A stretch of DNA of 14,293 bases from JBKEDH01 sp047975295 (GTDB lineage Bacteria; Bacteroidota; Bacteroidia; Flavobacteriales; Flavobacteriaceae), in the NCBI GenBank assembly GCA_047975295.1, contig JBKEDH010000024.1, forward strand, positions 1 through 14,293, in the 5' to 3' direction. The notes beneath the pieces were generated by a model, which saw only the letters and a program-made list of their open reading frames with translations, made no database searches and was not told the DNA's origin. The position numbers were made by a program, and so were the translations under genes. Position 1 is the stretch's first letter. Each line of letters opens with the position of its first letter. This document shows positions 1 through 7,508 of the stretch, one piece after another.

Positions 1-3000
1 CCGTATGAAGTTGAAGAAACCGATAATGCCAATGTACTGCTACGTGCCGAAGTGCTTAACCGTATTAATTCCAGAAAAAAACCAGCCATAATTGTTACCT
101 ATCCCGATGCCCTTTTCGAGCAGGTGGTTACCCGAAAGGAATTGGAACGCAACACGTTAAAGGTAGCATTGAACGATAAGCTTTCTATCGATTTTGTAAA
201 CGAAGTACTGTTCGAATATCAATTTAAACGGGTTGATTTCGTTACCGAACCAGGTGAATTTTCGGTACGGGGAGGTATTGTCGATGTATTTTCGTTTTCG
301 AACGATGAACCTTACCGCATCGAGTTTTTTGGCGATGAGGTCGATAGCATCCGAACATTCGATGTCGAAACACAGCTCTCGAATACACAGATAAAAAAAA
401 TAACTATTATTCCCAACGTGGCCAATAAATTGGTACAAGAGCAACGCCAAAGCTTTTTAAAATATATAGCCCCAGAAACAGTAATCGGATTTAAAAATGC
501 CGACTTGTTTTTCGATCGTATTGATGGTTTTTATCAGAAAGCGGTCGATGCCTTCCAGCAGTTATCGGCCGATATTAAACATGCCGAACCACACGAGCTG
601 TTTTGCACGGCAAGGGCATTAAAGCAACAATTATTGGACTTTTCGATCTTTGAATTTGGACAGGAGTCGGTTTTTAATGGTAATACCAAAATCTGTTTCG
701 AAACAAAACCGCAACCATCGTTCAACAAGCGTTTCGATTTATTAATTGAAGACTTAAACACCAATTACAATAAAGGCTTTACCAATTATATTGCTTGTGT
801 AAGCGAGCAGCAAGCCAAGCGGTTTCACGATATTTTCGACGATTCCAACCTTGAAGTAAAGCCCTATAAAACTATTGTTTTATCGCTTTATCAAGGCTTT
901 ATCGACACAAATAATAAAATAGTTTGTTATACCGATCACCAAATTTTCGAACGTTACCATAAATTCCATGTAAAAAACGGCTATACAAAAAAGCAGGCCA
1001 TTACTTTAAAAGAGCTTACCCAACTTGATATTGGCGATTATGTAACTCATATAGACCATGGTATAGGGCGGTTTGGCGGTTTGCAAAAAATTGATGTGGA
1101 AGGCAAAAAACAAGAAGCTATAAAACTTATTTATGGCGAACGCGATGTATTGTATTTAAGCATCCACTCATTACATAAAATTACTAAATTTAACGGTAAG
1201 GATGGTAAGCCCCCAAAAGTATATAAGTTGGGTAGCAAAGCATGGAAAACATTAAAGGAAAAAACCAAAAATAGAGTTAAGCATATTGCATTCAACCTTA
1301 TAAAATTATATGCAAAACGTAAGGCAGAAAAAGGTTTTAGATACAATTCCGACAGCTATTTGCAACACGAACTGGAAGCGTCGTTTATCTACGAAGACAC
1401 ACCCGACCAAAGCACAGCTACAGCCGATATTAAAGCCGATATGGAAAGTGAACGCCCAATGGACAGATTGGTTTGTGGCGATGTTGGTTTCGGCAAGACC
1501 GAAGTAGCCATTCGAGCTGCATTTAAAGCGGTCGATAATGGTAAACAAGTTGCGGTTTTGGTGCCAACAACTATTTTAGCATATCAACATTACCGAACGT
1601 TTAAAGAACGTTTAAAGGATTTTCCTGTAACGGTCAATTATATAAACCGTTTTAGAACGGCCAAGGAAAAGCGGGAAACGATGGAAGCTGTAGAAAAAGG
1701 AGCTGTCGATATTATTATAGGTACACATCAGTTAACAAATAAATCGGTAAAATTTAAAGATTTAGGTTTATTGATTGTCGATGAAGAACAAAAATTTGGA
1801 GTAGCTGTAAAAGAAAAATTAAAGACCATTAAAGAAAATGTAGATGTGCTTACTTTAACGGCAACACCTATACCAAGAACACTTCAGTTTAGTTTAATGG
1901 CGGCACGCGATTTATCGGTTATTACAACACCGCCACCAAACCGCTATCCTATTGAAAGCCATGTTATCCGTTTTAACGAAGAAACCATTCGCGATGCGGT
2001 AAGTTATGAAATTCAACGTGGTGGACAGGTATTTTTTATCCATAATAGAATTGAAAATATTAAGGAGGTTGCCGGATTATTGCAACGCTTGGTGCCCGAT
2101 GCCAAAATTGGAGTAGGACACGGACAAATGGAAGGCAAAAAGCTGGAAGCACTTATGCTTGGGTTTATGAACGGAGATTTCGATGTTCTGGTAAGTACCA
2201 CTATTGTAGAAAGTGGTTTAGATGTACCCAATGCCAACACCATTTTTATAAACAATGCCAATAATTTTGGGCTTAGCGATCTGCATCAAATGCGTGGTCG
2301 TGTGGGGCGCAGCAACAAAAAAGCATTTTGTTACTTTATTACGCCCGAATATTCGGCCATGACCGAAGATGCCCGAAAACGCATTACCGCTTTATCGCAG
2401 TTTACCGAGTTGGGCAGTGGTTTTAATATTGCCATGAAAGATCTGGAAATTCGTGGTGCGGGCGATTTGTTGGGTGGCGAACAAAGTGGCTTTATTAATG
2501 AGATTGGTTTCGATACCTATCAGAAAATATTAAACGAAGCCATAGAGGAACTTAAGGAAAATGAATTTAAAGAACTTTATAACGAAGCCGAGAATAAAAA
2601 GGAATACGTGAAAGATGTTACCATCGATTCCGATTTCGAATTGCTATTTCCCGATAATTACGTTAATAATATTGCCGAGCGTTTAAACCTATACACCCAA
2701 CTTAACCATTTAAAGACCGAAGACGAACTTAAAAAGTTCGAAAATAATTTAATCGATAGGTTTGGCGAACTGCCCCAACAAGTGACCGATTTGCTAAATA
2801 GTGTCCAAATAAAGTGGTTGGCAAGCAAAATCGGATTCGAAAAAGTAGTGATGAAAAATGGTAAATTTATCGGCTATTTTATAAACGATAAGCAAAGCAG
2901 CTTCTATCAAAGTAAAAACTTTACAAAAGTGCTTCAATTTGTTCAAAATAACCCAAACAAATGTCGAATAAAGGAAAAACAGACACGTAGCGGTTTACGG

Positions 3001-3072
3001 TTGTTGCTTACTTTTGAGAGTATAAAATCGGTTAATCGGGCTTTAGAAGCATTAAAGCCTATTATGGCGTAA
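1..3072 (+). CDS. mfd: Transcription-repair coupling factor Mfd (5' end outside window)
   Basis: ATP-dependent DNA translocase that removes RNA polymerase stalled at lesions and recruits UvrA. The reading frame is open from base 1, so the gene starts before the window; the GTG at 52 is internal. 1023 residues are visible, and family members of roughly 1100 residues imply about 100 missing. Numbered from base 1, the visible order is: the UvrB-like module (a UvrB-type FFGDE motif near residue 110), the RNA-polymerase-interacting domain beginning about residue 340 (GDYVTHIDHGIGRFGG), Walker A GDVGFGKT at 493-500, Walker B DEEQ at 594-597, motif III TATPIPRT at about 620-627, motif VI QMRGRVGR at 763-770, and a C-terminal TRCF domain that normally masks the UvrA-binding surface. 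The frame is intact. The next gene starts 31 bp downstream on the same strand, so read-through is possible. Confidence 0.97.
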   Translation, partial: PYEVEETDNANVLLRAEVLNRINSRKKPAIIVTYPDALFEQVVTRKELERNTLKVALNDKLSIDFVNEVLFEYQFKRVDFVTEPGEFSVRGGIVDVFSFSNDEPYRIEFFGDEVDSIRTFDVETQLSNTQIKKITIIPNVANKLVQEQRQSFLKYIAPETVIGFKNADLFFDRIDGFYQKAVDAFQQLSADIKHAEPHELFCTARALKQQLLDFSIFEFGQESVFNGNTKICFETKPQPSFNKRFDLLIEDLNTNYNKGFTNYIACVSEQQAKRFHDIFDDSNLEVKPYKTIVLSLYQGFIDTNNKIVCYTDHQIFERYHKFHVKNGYTKKQAITLKELTQLDIGDYVTHIDHGIGRFGGLQKIDVEGKKQEAIKLIYGERDVLYLSIHSLHKITKFNGKDGKPPKVYKLGSKAWKTLKEKTKNRVKHIAFNLIKLYAKRKAEKGFRYNSDSYLQHELEASFIYEDTPDQSTATADIKADMESERPMDRLVCGDVGFGKTEVAIRAAFKAVDNGKQVAVLVPTTILAYQHYRTFKERLKDFPVTVNYINRFRTAKEKRETMEAVEKGAVDIIIGTHQLTNKSVKFKDLGLLIVDEEQKFGVAVKEKLKTIKENVDVLTLTATPIPRTLQFSLMAARDLSVITTPPPNRYPIESHVIRFNEETIRDAVSYEIQRGGQVFFIHNRIENIKEVAGLLQRLVPDAKIGVGHGQMEGKKLEALMLGFMNGDFDVLVSTTIVESGLDVPNANTIFINNANNFGLSDLHQMRGRVGRSNKKAFCYFITPEYSAMTEDARKRITALSQFTELGSGFNIAMKDLEIRGAGDLLGGEQSGFINEIGFDTYQKILNEAIEELKENEFKELYNEAENKKEYVKDVTIDSDFELLFPDNYVNNIAERLNLYTQLNHLKTEDELKKFENNLIDRFGELPQQVTDLLNSVQIKWLASKIGFEKVVMKNGKFIGYFINDKQSSFYQSKNFTKVLQFVQNNPNKCRIKEKQTRSGLRLLLTFESIKSVNRALEALKPIMA

Positions 3073-3103
3073 TTATTGATTATAATCAACATATAAAAAC
3101 ATA

Positions 3104-4456
3104 TTGATTTTGAAACGTTTTATTATTTTAACAGTTCTGTTTTCAAATATAGTAATGGCGCAGCACACCATAAAGGGCGTGTTTTCTCCGGCAAAAGATT
3201 ATGAAGTGGTTTTATTGTACAAAGTAACACCCACCATTTCAGAATATATTGATAATGCAGTAGTTGCCGAAGACGGAGCCTTTTCGTTTACTTTAGATTC
3301 AACAGTAACCAAAGGTGTTTATAGGGTGGTTTACGCCGTTCCGCAAGAAGACTTTAATTTTGATGTGCTTTATAACGGAAACGAAAATATAGAACTCCAG
3401 TTTAATTCGGAAACCGGTGTCGATTTTACCACTTCTTCCGAAAATAAATTATTAGCTTCGTACACCAATAGTATGTCTGCCATTACCCATAGCATTGGTA
3501 ATTTCTTTAAAGATTCCAAAGGAAAAGAAAAAGTACTTATGGATATTTTTAAAACACAACAGAGCACTCAAGAAGAATATGAAAAACTGGCAAAAGGCAC
3601 CATTGCCCTAAACTTTATAAAAGCCAATAAACCTTATACTCCAACACAGTTTGAAGATGTAAATACTTATGTAACTAATCTCGAAGATCATTATTTCGAT
3701 TATGTCGATTTTACCAACAAAACATTGCAGGGCTCTAATTTTTTAGAAGAACGCATGTTGAATTATATATTTGGAGTAAGTAAAATAAAAGATGACGAAA
3801 CGGCCAATTACAAAGCCAATATAGATGTGTTTAATAACGCTATGCAGGTTGCACCTACCAAGGTAAAACGTGTACTGTTGGTAAGTTTATGGGAACAATT
3901 TTCGGAACTAAAACAGGAAGTCGTAGCCAATTATATTTCAGAAAAGTATTTGATACCTGTAGCCAAGTCGTTAAATGATAACGACCTGGTAGAAACTTTG
4001 ACTCTGTACAGAGATCTTTCATTAGGGCACCAAGCTCCCGATTTTTCTTTCGAAATTACCAAAGACGAAAAACCTGTTTTACAAAACCTTAGCGAATTAA
4101 AAACAGCTCAATATTATGTCCTTTTATTTTGGAGCAGCTCTTGCTCGCACTGTTTAAAAGAGGTTCCCGAGGTAGCAGCTTATGCAAAAAACCAAGATAA
4201 AGATAGCGTACAGGTTATTGCAATTGGTCTGGAAGAAGAACCATATCAATGGAAAAGTCTAACTTACGATTTACCCGAATTTATCCATGTTTATGGTGAA
4301 AACAAATGGGACAATAAGATAGCCAAGAGCTATGGTGTAAATAGCACGCCTAATTACTTTATACTTGATAAAGACAAACGTATCGTTGCAAAACCATACG
4401 ATATTAATGCATTGAAAGCATTTTTTGAGAAAGCAGATACATTGCCAAAAAACTAA
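3104..4456 (+). CDS. Secreted TlpA-like thiol-disulfide oxidoreductase
   Basis: 450 residues with an N-terminal hydrophobic signal peptide (about 1-19, ending VMA before Gln20), so exported to the periplasm or envelope. Residues about 20-110 form a beta-rich region like the DUF4369-type N-terminal domains often joined to TlpA domains in Bacteroidota; 110-300 is a helical region I cannot assign. Residues about 308-445 are a thioredoxin fold: APDF near 311, the redox motif CSHC at 347-350 after LFWSSS, and the cis-proline loop STP at 414-416. It probably reduces or isomerises disulfides, or serves cytochrome maturation or oxidative protection; the substrate is unknown. An in-frame stop at 3083 and the absence of any upstream ATG force a non-ATG start: TTG at 3104, or the next TTG at 3110. 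Confidence 0.88.
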   Translation: MILKRFIILTVLFSNIVMAQHTIKGVFSPAKDYEVVLLYKVTPTISEYIDNAVVAEDGAFSFTLDSTVTKGVYRVVYAVPQEDFNFDVLYNGNENIELQFNSETGVDFTTSSENKLLASYTNSMSAITHSIGNFFKDSKGKEKVLMDIFKTQQSTQEEYEKLAKGTIALNFIKANKPYTPTQFEDVNTYVTNLEDHYFDYVDFTNKTLQGSNFLEERMLNYIFGVSKIKDDETANYKANIDVFNNAMQVAPTKVKRVLLVSLWEQFSELKQEVVANYISEKYLIPVAKSLNDNDLVETLTLYRDLSLGHQAPDFSFEITKDEKPVLQNLSELKTAQYYVLLFWSSSCSHCLKEVPEVAAYAKNQDKDSVQVIAIGLEEEPYQWKSLTYDLPEFIHVYGENKWDNKIAKSYGVNSTPNYFILDKDKRIVAKPYDINALKAFFEKADTLPKN

Positions 4457-4497
4457 AAGGATTTTTAAAATTAACGATTTAGTGCATAACAAAAATT

Positions 4498-4533
4498 GGC
4501 CTTAAATAATTATTGTGTTAATTTTTTAAGACC
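4498..4533. terminator. AT-rich hairpin between convergent genes, possible bidirectional terminator
   Basis: Arms CTTAAATAATTA (4501-4512) and TAATTTTTTAAG (4519-4530) pair at 11 of 12 positions around a 6-nt TTGTGT loop. After one mismatch, GG at 4498-4499 pairs with CC at 4532-4533. It lies between the convergent tlpA-like and yraN-like genes. A second, looser fold follows at about 4554-4593 (GTAAAG/CTTTAC enclosing TGTAAC/GTTATA). The stem is A/T-dominated, so terminator strength is uncertain. Confidence 0.4.
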
Positions 4534-4635
4534 TTATAAGTTCCAAAAATCCTGTAAAGTCTTTTGGTGTAACATTTTTGTTATAGGCTTTACATAACTA
4601 TTGCAATTTTTTGTCATGTACCGATTAAACTATAA

Positions 4636-4995
4636 CTAAAAATGGTAAAATGCATTTTCAAGATGTTCTATAGCAAGTTGTTTTCCGTTTTTAACAATAG
4701 CAATAATATCAAAACGAACCTCGACATCTAAGTTGTTTCTGGTAACATACTCATCTATGGCTTTTACTAAAAGCTTAATTTTTTTGGGTTTTACAAAATC
4801 CTGCGGATTGCCAAAATCGGTACTGCTACGTGTTTTAACTTCAACAATGGCGAGCGTATCCTGTATTTGGGCTATTATATCAACTTCGGCTTTGCCAAAG
4901 CGGTAGTTACATGCTACAATATCATAGCCTTTTTCTATTAAAAAATCAACAGCCAATTGCTCTCCTTTTTTGCCTAATTCATTGTGTTGTGCCAT
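4636..4995 (-). CDS. yraN: YraN/UPF0102 family nuclease-fold protein
   Basis: 119 residues, the usual length for UPF0102. The family has a Holliday-junction-resolvase-like PD-(D/E)xK fold; its cellular role is not firmly established. The conserved pattern is visible: N-terminal GKKGEQLA with Glu12, FLIEKGY, then the core AEVDII (Asp39) and VEVKTR (Glu52, Lys54), followed by RFDIIAI near 94-100. The conserved acids and lysine are all present, so the fold should be catalytically competent if it is a nuclease. It starts at ATG (4995 on the minus strand) and diverges from the metalloregulator gene across 85 bp; its 3' end faces the tlpA-like gene. Cytoplasmic: no signal peptide or membrane segment. 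Proximity to the metal-responsive promoter does not by itself indicate metal regulation. Confidence 0.93.
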   Translation of the reverse strand: MAQHNELGKKGEQLAVDFLIEKGYDIVACNYRFGKAEVDIIAQIQDTLAIVEVKTRSSTDFGNPQDFVKPKKIKLLVKAIDEYVTRNNLDVEVRFDIIAIVKNGKQLAIEHLENAFYHF

Positions 4996-5029
4996 AGCTT
5001 AAATATAATAAAAATCTACATTAATATAT

Positions 5030-5051
5030 TTTTTAGTTTAGCCTAAAAATT
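5030..5051. promoter_or_regulatory. Candidate DtxR/MntR-family operator, site 1
   Basis: 5033-5051 matches the established 19-bp DtxR/IdeR box (TTAGGTTAGCCTAACCTAA) at 13 of 19 positions, including an unbroken TTAGCCTAA. It has two overlapping symmetries: TTTAG-C-CTAAA centred on 5042, and TTTTTAG (5030-5036) with CTAAAAA (5043-5049). It lies about 30 bp upstream of the regulator's start codon, where bound repressor would block transcription. Autoregulation is inferred, not shown. Confidence 0.55.
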
Positions 5052-5053
5052 TA

Positions 5054-5070
5054 TATATTTATAGCCTAAA
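5054..5070 (+). promoter_or_regulatory. Candidate promoter -7-like element and operator site 2 before the metalloregulator
   Basis: TATATTTA at 5054-5061 resembles the Bacteroidota -7 element (TAnnTTTG) except for its last base; no convincing -33 TTG was found. It runs into a second TATAGCCTAAA (5060-5070), whose centre is 23 bp from that of site 1, about two helical turns. Together these could form a tandem operator overlapping the promoter. Confidence 0.4.
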
Positions 5071-5080
5071 ATTAATAATA

Positions 5081-5737
5081 ATGGTAACCTTATCGGAAGA
5101 GAATTATTTAAAGGCCGTTTATCATCTAAGTAAGCAGGGAGTCGAAGCTGTTAGTACAAATGCCATAGCCGAAAAAGTTGGGGCAAAAGCATCGTCGGTA
5201 ACCGATATGATAAAAAAAATAGCCGAAAAAGATTTGTTTAACTATGTAAAATATCAAGGTGTAACCCTTACTGAAAGTGGCCAAAAAATGGCTGCGCTAA
5301 TAGTGCGTAAACACCGATTGTGGGAGCTATTTTTGGTAGAAAAACTTAACTTTTCTTGGGATGAGGTACATGAAGTTGCCGAGCAATTGGAACATATTAA
5401 ATCTTTAAAGTTGGTAAACGAACTCGATGCCTTTTTAGGTTTTCCTAAGCAAGATCCGCATGGCGATCCCATACCCGATAAAAATGGCAATATAAAAAAC
5501 ATAGAAAAAGAACTATTGTCTGCCGTAAAGACTGGAAATACCTGTTTTTGTGTGGGCGTAAAAGATTCTTCGAAGGCATTTTTAAGCTATCTGAACAAAA
5601 AGGAAATAGCTCTTGGTTCGAAATTTAAAATTTTAAGTAAAGAGACTTATGATGGATCTATGGTATTACTGTATAACAAAGCAGAACTTAATATTTCCAA
5701 ATCGGTATCGCAAAACATTTTTGTAAAGGTAAATTAA
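5081..5737 (+). CDS. mntR: DtxR/MntR-family metal-dependent transcriptional repressor
   Basis: 218 residues with the three-part DtxR architecture: winged-helix DNA-binding domain (1-72), metal-binding/dimerisation domain (about 73-145, including the conserved DPHGDPIP segment at 125-132), and a C-terminal SH3-like FeoA domain (about 150-218). By alignment, His78, Glu82 and His97 correspond to the ancillary-site residues of DtxR, and Glu101, Glu104 and His105 to its primary site. Glu101 stands where DtxR and IdeR have Cys and where B. subtilis MntR has Glu, which favours a manganese-type sensor, though neighbouring genes point to iron as well. The ATG at 5081 is the only sensible start. A ZIP transporter gene follows after 5 bp, so the two are almost certainly one operon. 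Iron-box-like sites upstream suggest autoregulation. The class (metal-dependent repressor) is secure; the metal is not. Confidence 0.92.
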   Translation: MVTLSEENYLKAVYHLSKQGVEAVSTNAIAEKVGAKASSVTDMIKKIAEKDLFNYVKYQGVTLTESGQKMAALIVRKHRLWELFLVEKLNFSWDEVHEVAEQLEHIKSLKLVNELDAFLGFPKQDPHGDPIPDKNGNIKNIEKELLSAVKTGNTCFCVGVKDSSKAFLSYLNKKEIALGSKFKILSKETYDGSMVLLYNKAELNISKSVSQNIFVKVN

Positions 5738-5742
5738 AGGAA

Positions 5743-6564
5743 ATGGATGCAATTGTAAGTTATTTTGAAAGTATAGATCCTGTTCAGGGAGCATTATACG
5801 CTTCGGTATTCACATGGTTGTTAACAGCCGCCGGAGCCGCTTTGGTATTCTTTTTTAAAGGTATGAACCGAGCACTTATGGATGGTATGTTAGGATTTAC
5901 GGGAGGGGTAATGGTTGCGGCAAGCTTTTGGAGTTTATTGGCACCGGGTATTGAAATGAGTCCGGGCGAAGGCTTCGAAAAAGTAATCCCTGCTGCCGTT
6001 GGTTTTGCTTTGGGTGCATTGTTCCTATTTGGTTTGGATAAACTGTTACCACATTTACACCTCAACTTTAACGAAAAAGAGAAAGAAGGTGTAAAAACAC
6101 CATGGCATAGAACAACTTTATTGGTACTGGCTATAGCCATGCACAATATTCCAGAAGGTTTGGCAGTTGGGGTTTTATTTGGCGGTGTAGCGGTAGGTAT
6201 TCCCGAGGCTACTATTGGAGGTGCTGTTGCTTTGGCTTTGGGTATTGGGATCCAGAATTTTCCCGAAGGCTTAGCGGTTTCCATGCCTTTGCGACGTCAT
6301 GGTGTTAGCCGTTTTAAAAGTTTTTGGTACGGACAATTAAGTGCCATTGTAGAACCTCTTGCAGCAGTACTTGGTGCCGTAGCGGTTACCTTTTTTGCAC
6401 CTATTTTACCATATGCTTTGGCTTTTGCTGCAGGTGCAATGATATTTGTTGTGGTCGAAGAGGTTATCCCCGAGACGCAGCAGGATAAATATACCGATAT
6501 TGCGACCCTTGGTTTTATTGGAGGCTTTATAATTATGATGACTTTAGATGTAGCTTTAGGATAA
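5743..6564 (+). CDS. ZIP-family divalent metal transporter (GufA/ZupT-like)
   Basis: 273-residue inner-membrane protein with about eight hydrophobic segments, moving Zn, Fe, Mn or related ions into the cytoplasm. Both signature helices are present: HNIPEG at 134-139 (TM4) and QNFPEG at 171-176 (TM5), with Glu204 in IVEP following. The same H/N/E, Q/x/E and E arrangement is known from the binuclear site of Bordetella BbZIP, with Asn172 here at the position of its Asp208. A short loop with several His (about 104-122, PHLHLNF) lies between TM3 and TM4 and may sense or bind metal. It lies 5 bp downstream of the DtxR/MntR-family gene and is very probably co-transcribed and metal-regulated with it. 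Substrate cannot be decided from sequence; Zn, Fe(II) and Mn(II) are all possible. Confidence 0.92.
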   Translation: MDAIVSYFESIDPVQGALYASVFTWLLTAAGAALVFFFKGMNRALMDGMLGFTGGVMVAASFWSLLAPGIEMSPGEGFEKVIPAAVGFALGALFLFGLDKLLPHLHLNFNEKEKEGVKTPWHRTTLLVLAIAMHNIPEGLAVGVLFGGVAVGIPEATIGGAVALALGIGIQNFPEGLAVSMPLRRHGVSRFKSFWYGQLSAIVEPLAAVLGAVAVTFFAPILPYALAFAAGAMIFVVVEEVIPETQQDKYTDIATLGFIGGFIIMMTLDVALG

Positions 6565-6667
6565 AAAAATGATAGATATTGTCTATGAGAATTTGTACAG
6601 AAAACCATAATTGTAAAAATTAAGAATTATGGAAATGATTTTTGATACTTATCCAAATAAACTTTTT

Positions 6668-7216
6668 ATGAACAAATACTTGATGTTCTTTTTTGTTTCT
6701 ACACTTGCAATAGCGTGTATTCCCGTACGGTTTGCACCCAATATAGATGATTATAAGATTGTTTCGGCAAAGAAATTTAAGCGTAATTTACCAAAGCGTA
6801 ATACCTTTGTTTTTGAAGACCCCAAAAATGCCAACGAATTTTACTCCTATATCAATACTAAATACGAGTTAAACCATATTGATGTTGAATGGAATGTACC
6901 TTTTACAATAAATAATACCGAATATTATTTTTCGTTCTATGAGGTAGAACGGGTAGATGAAACCATAAATATTTTACCTATTGCTACCGATGCCATATTG
7001 GAAAAGAATAATATAGATCCTGTTCTTGAAAATATCTATACCACAAGAAAAGGAAATTGGTATATCGCCATTGTGGTATCTAATAGCGAAATGAAAGATT
7101 GTTTAAAAACCGGTAATCCGGATTACGAAGCTATTTTGCAATATCTGAAAGATATAAAATACGAATACTTAAATACCACAAATTATATAGAGGCGTTATT
7201 TAAAAAACAAAATTAA
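6668..7216 (+). CDS. Putative small lipoprotein of unknown function
   Basis: I do not recognise the family. An in-frame ATG exists at 6629, but the ATG at 6668 is preferred: it gives MNKYLMFFF followed by a hydrophobic segment and a lipobox-like LAIAC with Cys17, whereas the longer form puts 13 polar residues before the signal peptide. The product would be 182 residues, lipidated at Cys17 and facing the periplasm or outer membrane. The mature part is mixed alpha/beta with many aromatic residues and no cysteine pair or repeat, apart from one later Cys near KDCLKTG. It sits about 100 bp after the ZIP transporter on the same strand. Its stop codon overlaps that of the convergent Cys-rich peptide gene. 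A metal-related role is only suggested by location. Confidence 0.7.
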   Translation: MNKYLMFFFVSTLAIACIPVRFAPNIDDYKIVSAKKFKRNLPKRNTFVFEDPKNANEFYSYINTKYELNHIDVEWNVPFTINNTEYYFSFYEVERVDETINILPIATDAILEKNNIDPVLENIYTTRKGNWYIAIVVSNSEMKDCLKTGNPDYEAILQYLKDIKYEYLNTTNYIEALFKKQN

Positions 7217-7350
7217 CCGCAACCGCAATTACTGTCCCCTCCGCAGGATTTTTTCGATTTCGATTTTTTCAAGATAAACTTTTTAGTCAAAAAGAGTACA
7301 GCAAGCACAAGAGCTGTTATAACTAATATGTTTTGTACAGCAGTATTCAT
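7213..7350 (-). CDS. FeoB-associated Cys-rich membrane peptide
   Basis: 45 residues, ATG at 7350 to TAA at 7213. It has one N-terminal membrane helix (about 8-21, ILVITALVLAVLF), a lysine-rich stretch (23-34), and a Cys/Gly tail SCGGDSNCGCG with Cys36, Cys42 and Cys44. This is the layout of the FeoB-associated Cys-rich membrane protein family found beside feoB in Bacteroidota and some Firmicutes; the Cys tail is thought to handle or sense Fe(II), a role not firmly proven. The positive-inside rule places the Cys tail in the cytoplasm, near the FeoB G domain. It lies 158 bp downstream of feoB on the same strand, separated by a strong palindrome, so it may be transcribed with feoB at reduced level. 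Its stop overlaps the stop of the convergent lipoprotein gene. Confidence 0.88.
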   Translation of the reverse strand: MNTAVQNILVITALVLAVLFLTKKFILKKSKSKKSCGGDSNCGCG

Positions 7351-7384
7351 TATTATTTTTTGATTATTTTGACATAACTTTCAC

Positions 7385-7474
7385 AGTACAGGACAAAACT
7401 TGAAGGTTTTTAAAACCTTCAAGGGATAGTAAATTATCTTAATAAACCAATAAAAAGATGTTTTGTCGTGTACT
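7385..7474. repeat. 90-bp fold-back element downstream of feoB (nested inverted repeats)
   Basis: Outer arms AGTACAGGACAAAAC (7385-7399) and GTTTTGTCGTGTACT (7460-7474) are inverted copies with one mismatch in 15. Inside them lies the perfect palindrome of the next entry. The element occupies most of the 158-bp gap between feoB and the Cys-rich peptide gene. It could be a small dispersed palindromic element or MITE, or a structured mRNA region. Confidence 0.6.
7399..7423 (-). terminator. Perfect 12-bp palindrome after feoB, likely terminator or attenuator
   Basis: CTTGAAGGTTTT (7399-7410) and AAAACCTTCAAG (7412-7423) are perfect inverted copies around one central base. Read on the minus strand, that of feoB, the hairpin is followed by TTTTG, giving a modest intrinsic-terminator appearance. 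It would separate feoB from the Cys-rich peptide gene. The single-base centre means several inner pairs must open to form a loop. Confidence 0.55.
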
Positions 7475-7508
7475 AAACATAATTTTTTTAATTCTGGATA
7501 TTACATTT

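Noticed and set aside
52..3072. Mfd beginning at the GTG at 52
   Set aside because: The frame is open from base 1 with Mfd-like sequence before 52, so the gene begins outside the window and the GTG is internal.
4458..4553. AGGATTTTT and AAAAATCCT as long-range inverted repeat between convergent genes
   Set aside because: 9-bp arms are perfect but 78 nt apart and A/T-rich; the nearer hairpin at 4498-4533 is the more plausible structure.
5784..6284. 166-codon open frame antisense to the ZIP gene
   Set aside because: Pro/Lys/Ala-rich translation with no family resemblance; a shadow of the strongly supported ZIP gene.
6572..6586. ATAGA/TCTAT hairpin after the ZIP gene
   Set aside because: Only 5 bp, A/T-rich, no following T-run; not convincing as a terminator.
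6629..6667. Upstream ATG for the lipoprotein gene
   Set aside because: It would add 13 polar residues before the signal peptide and hide the lipobox; ATG at 6668 fits better.
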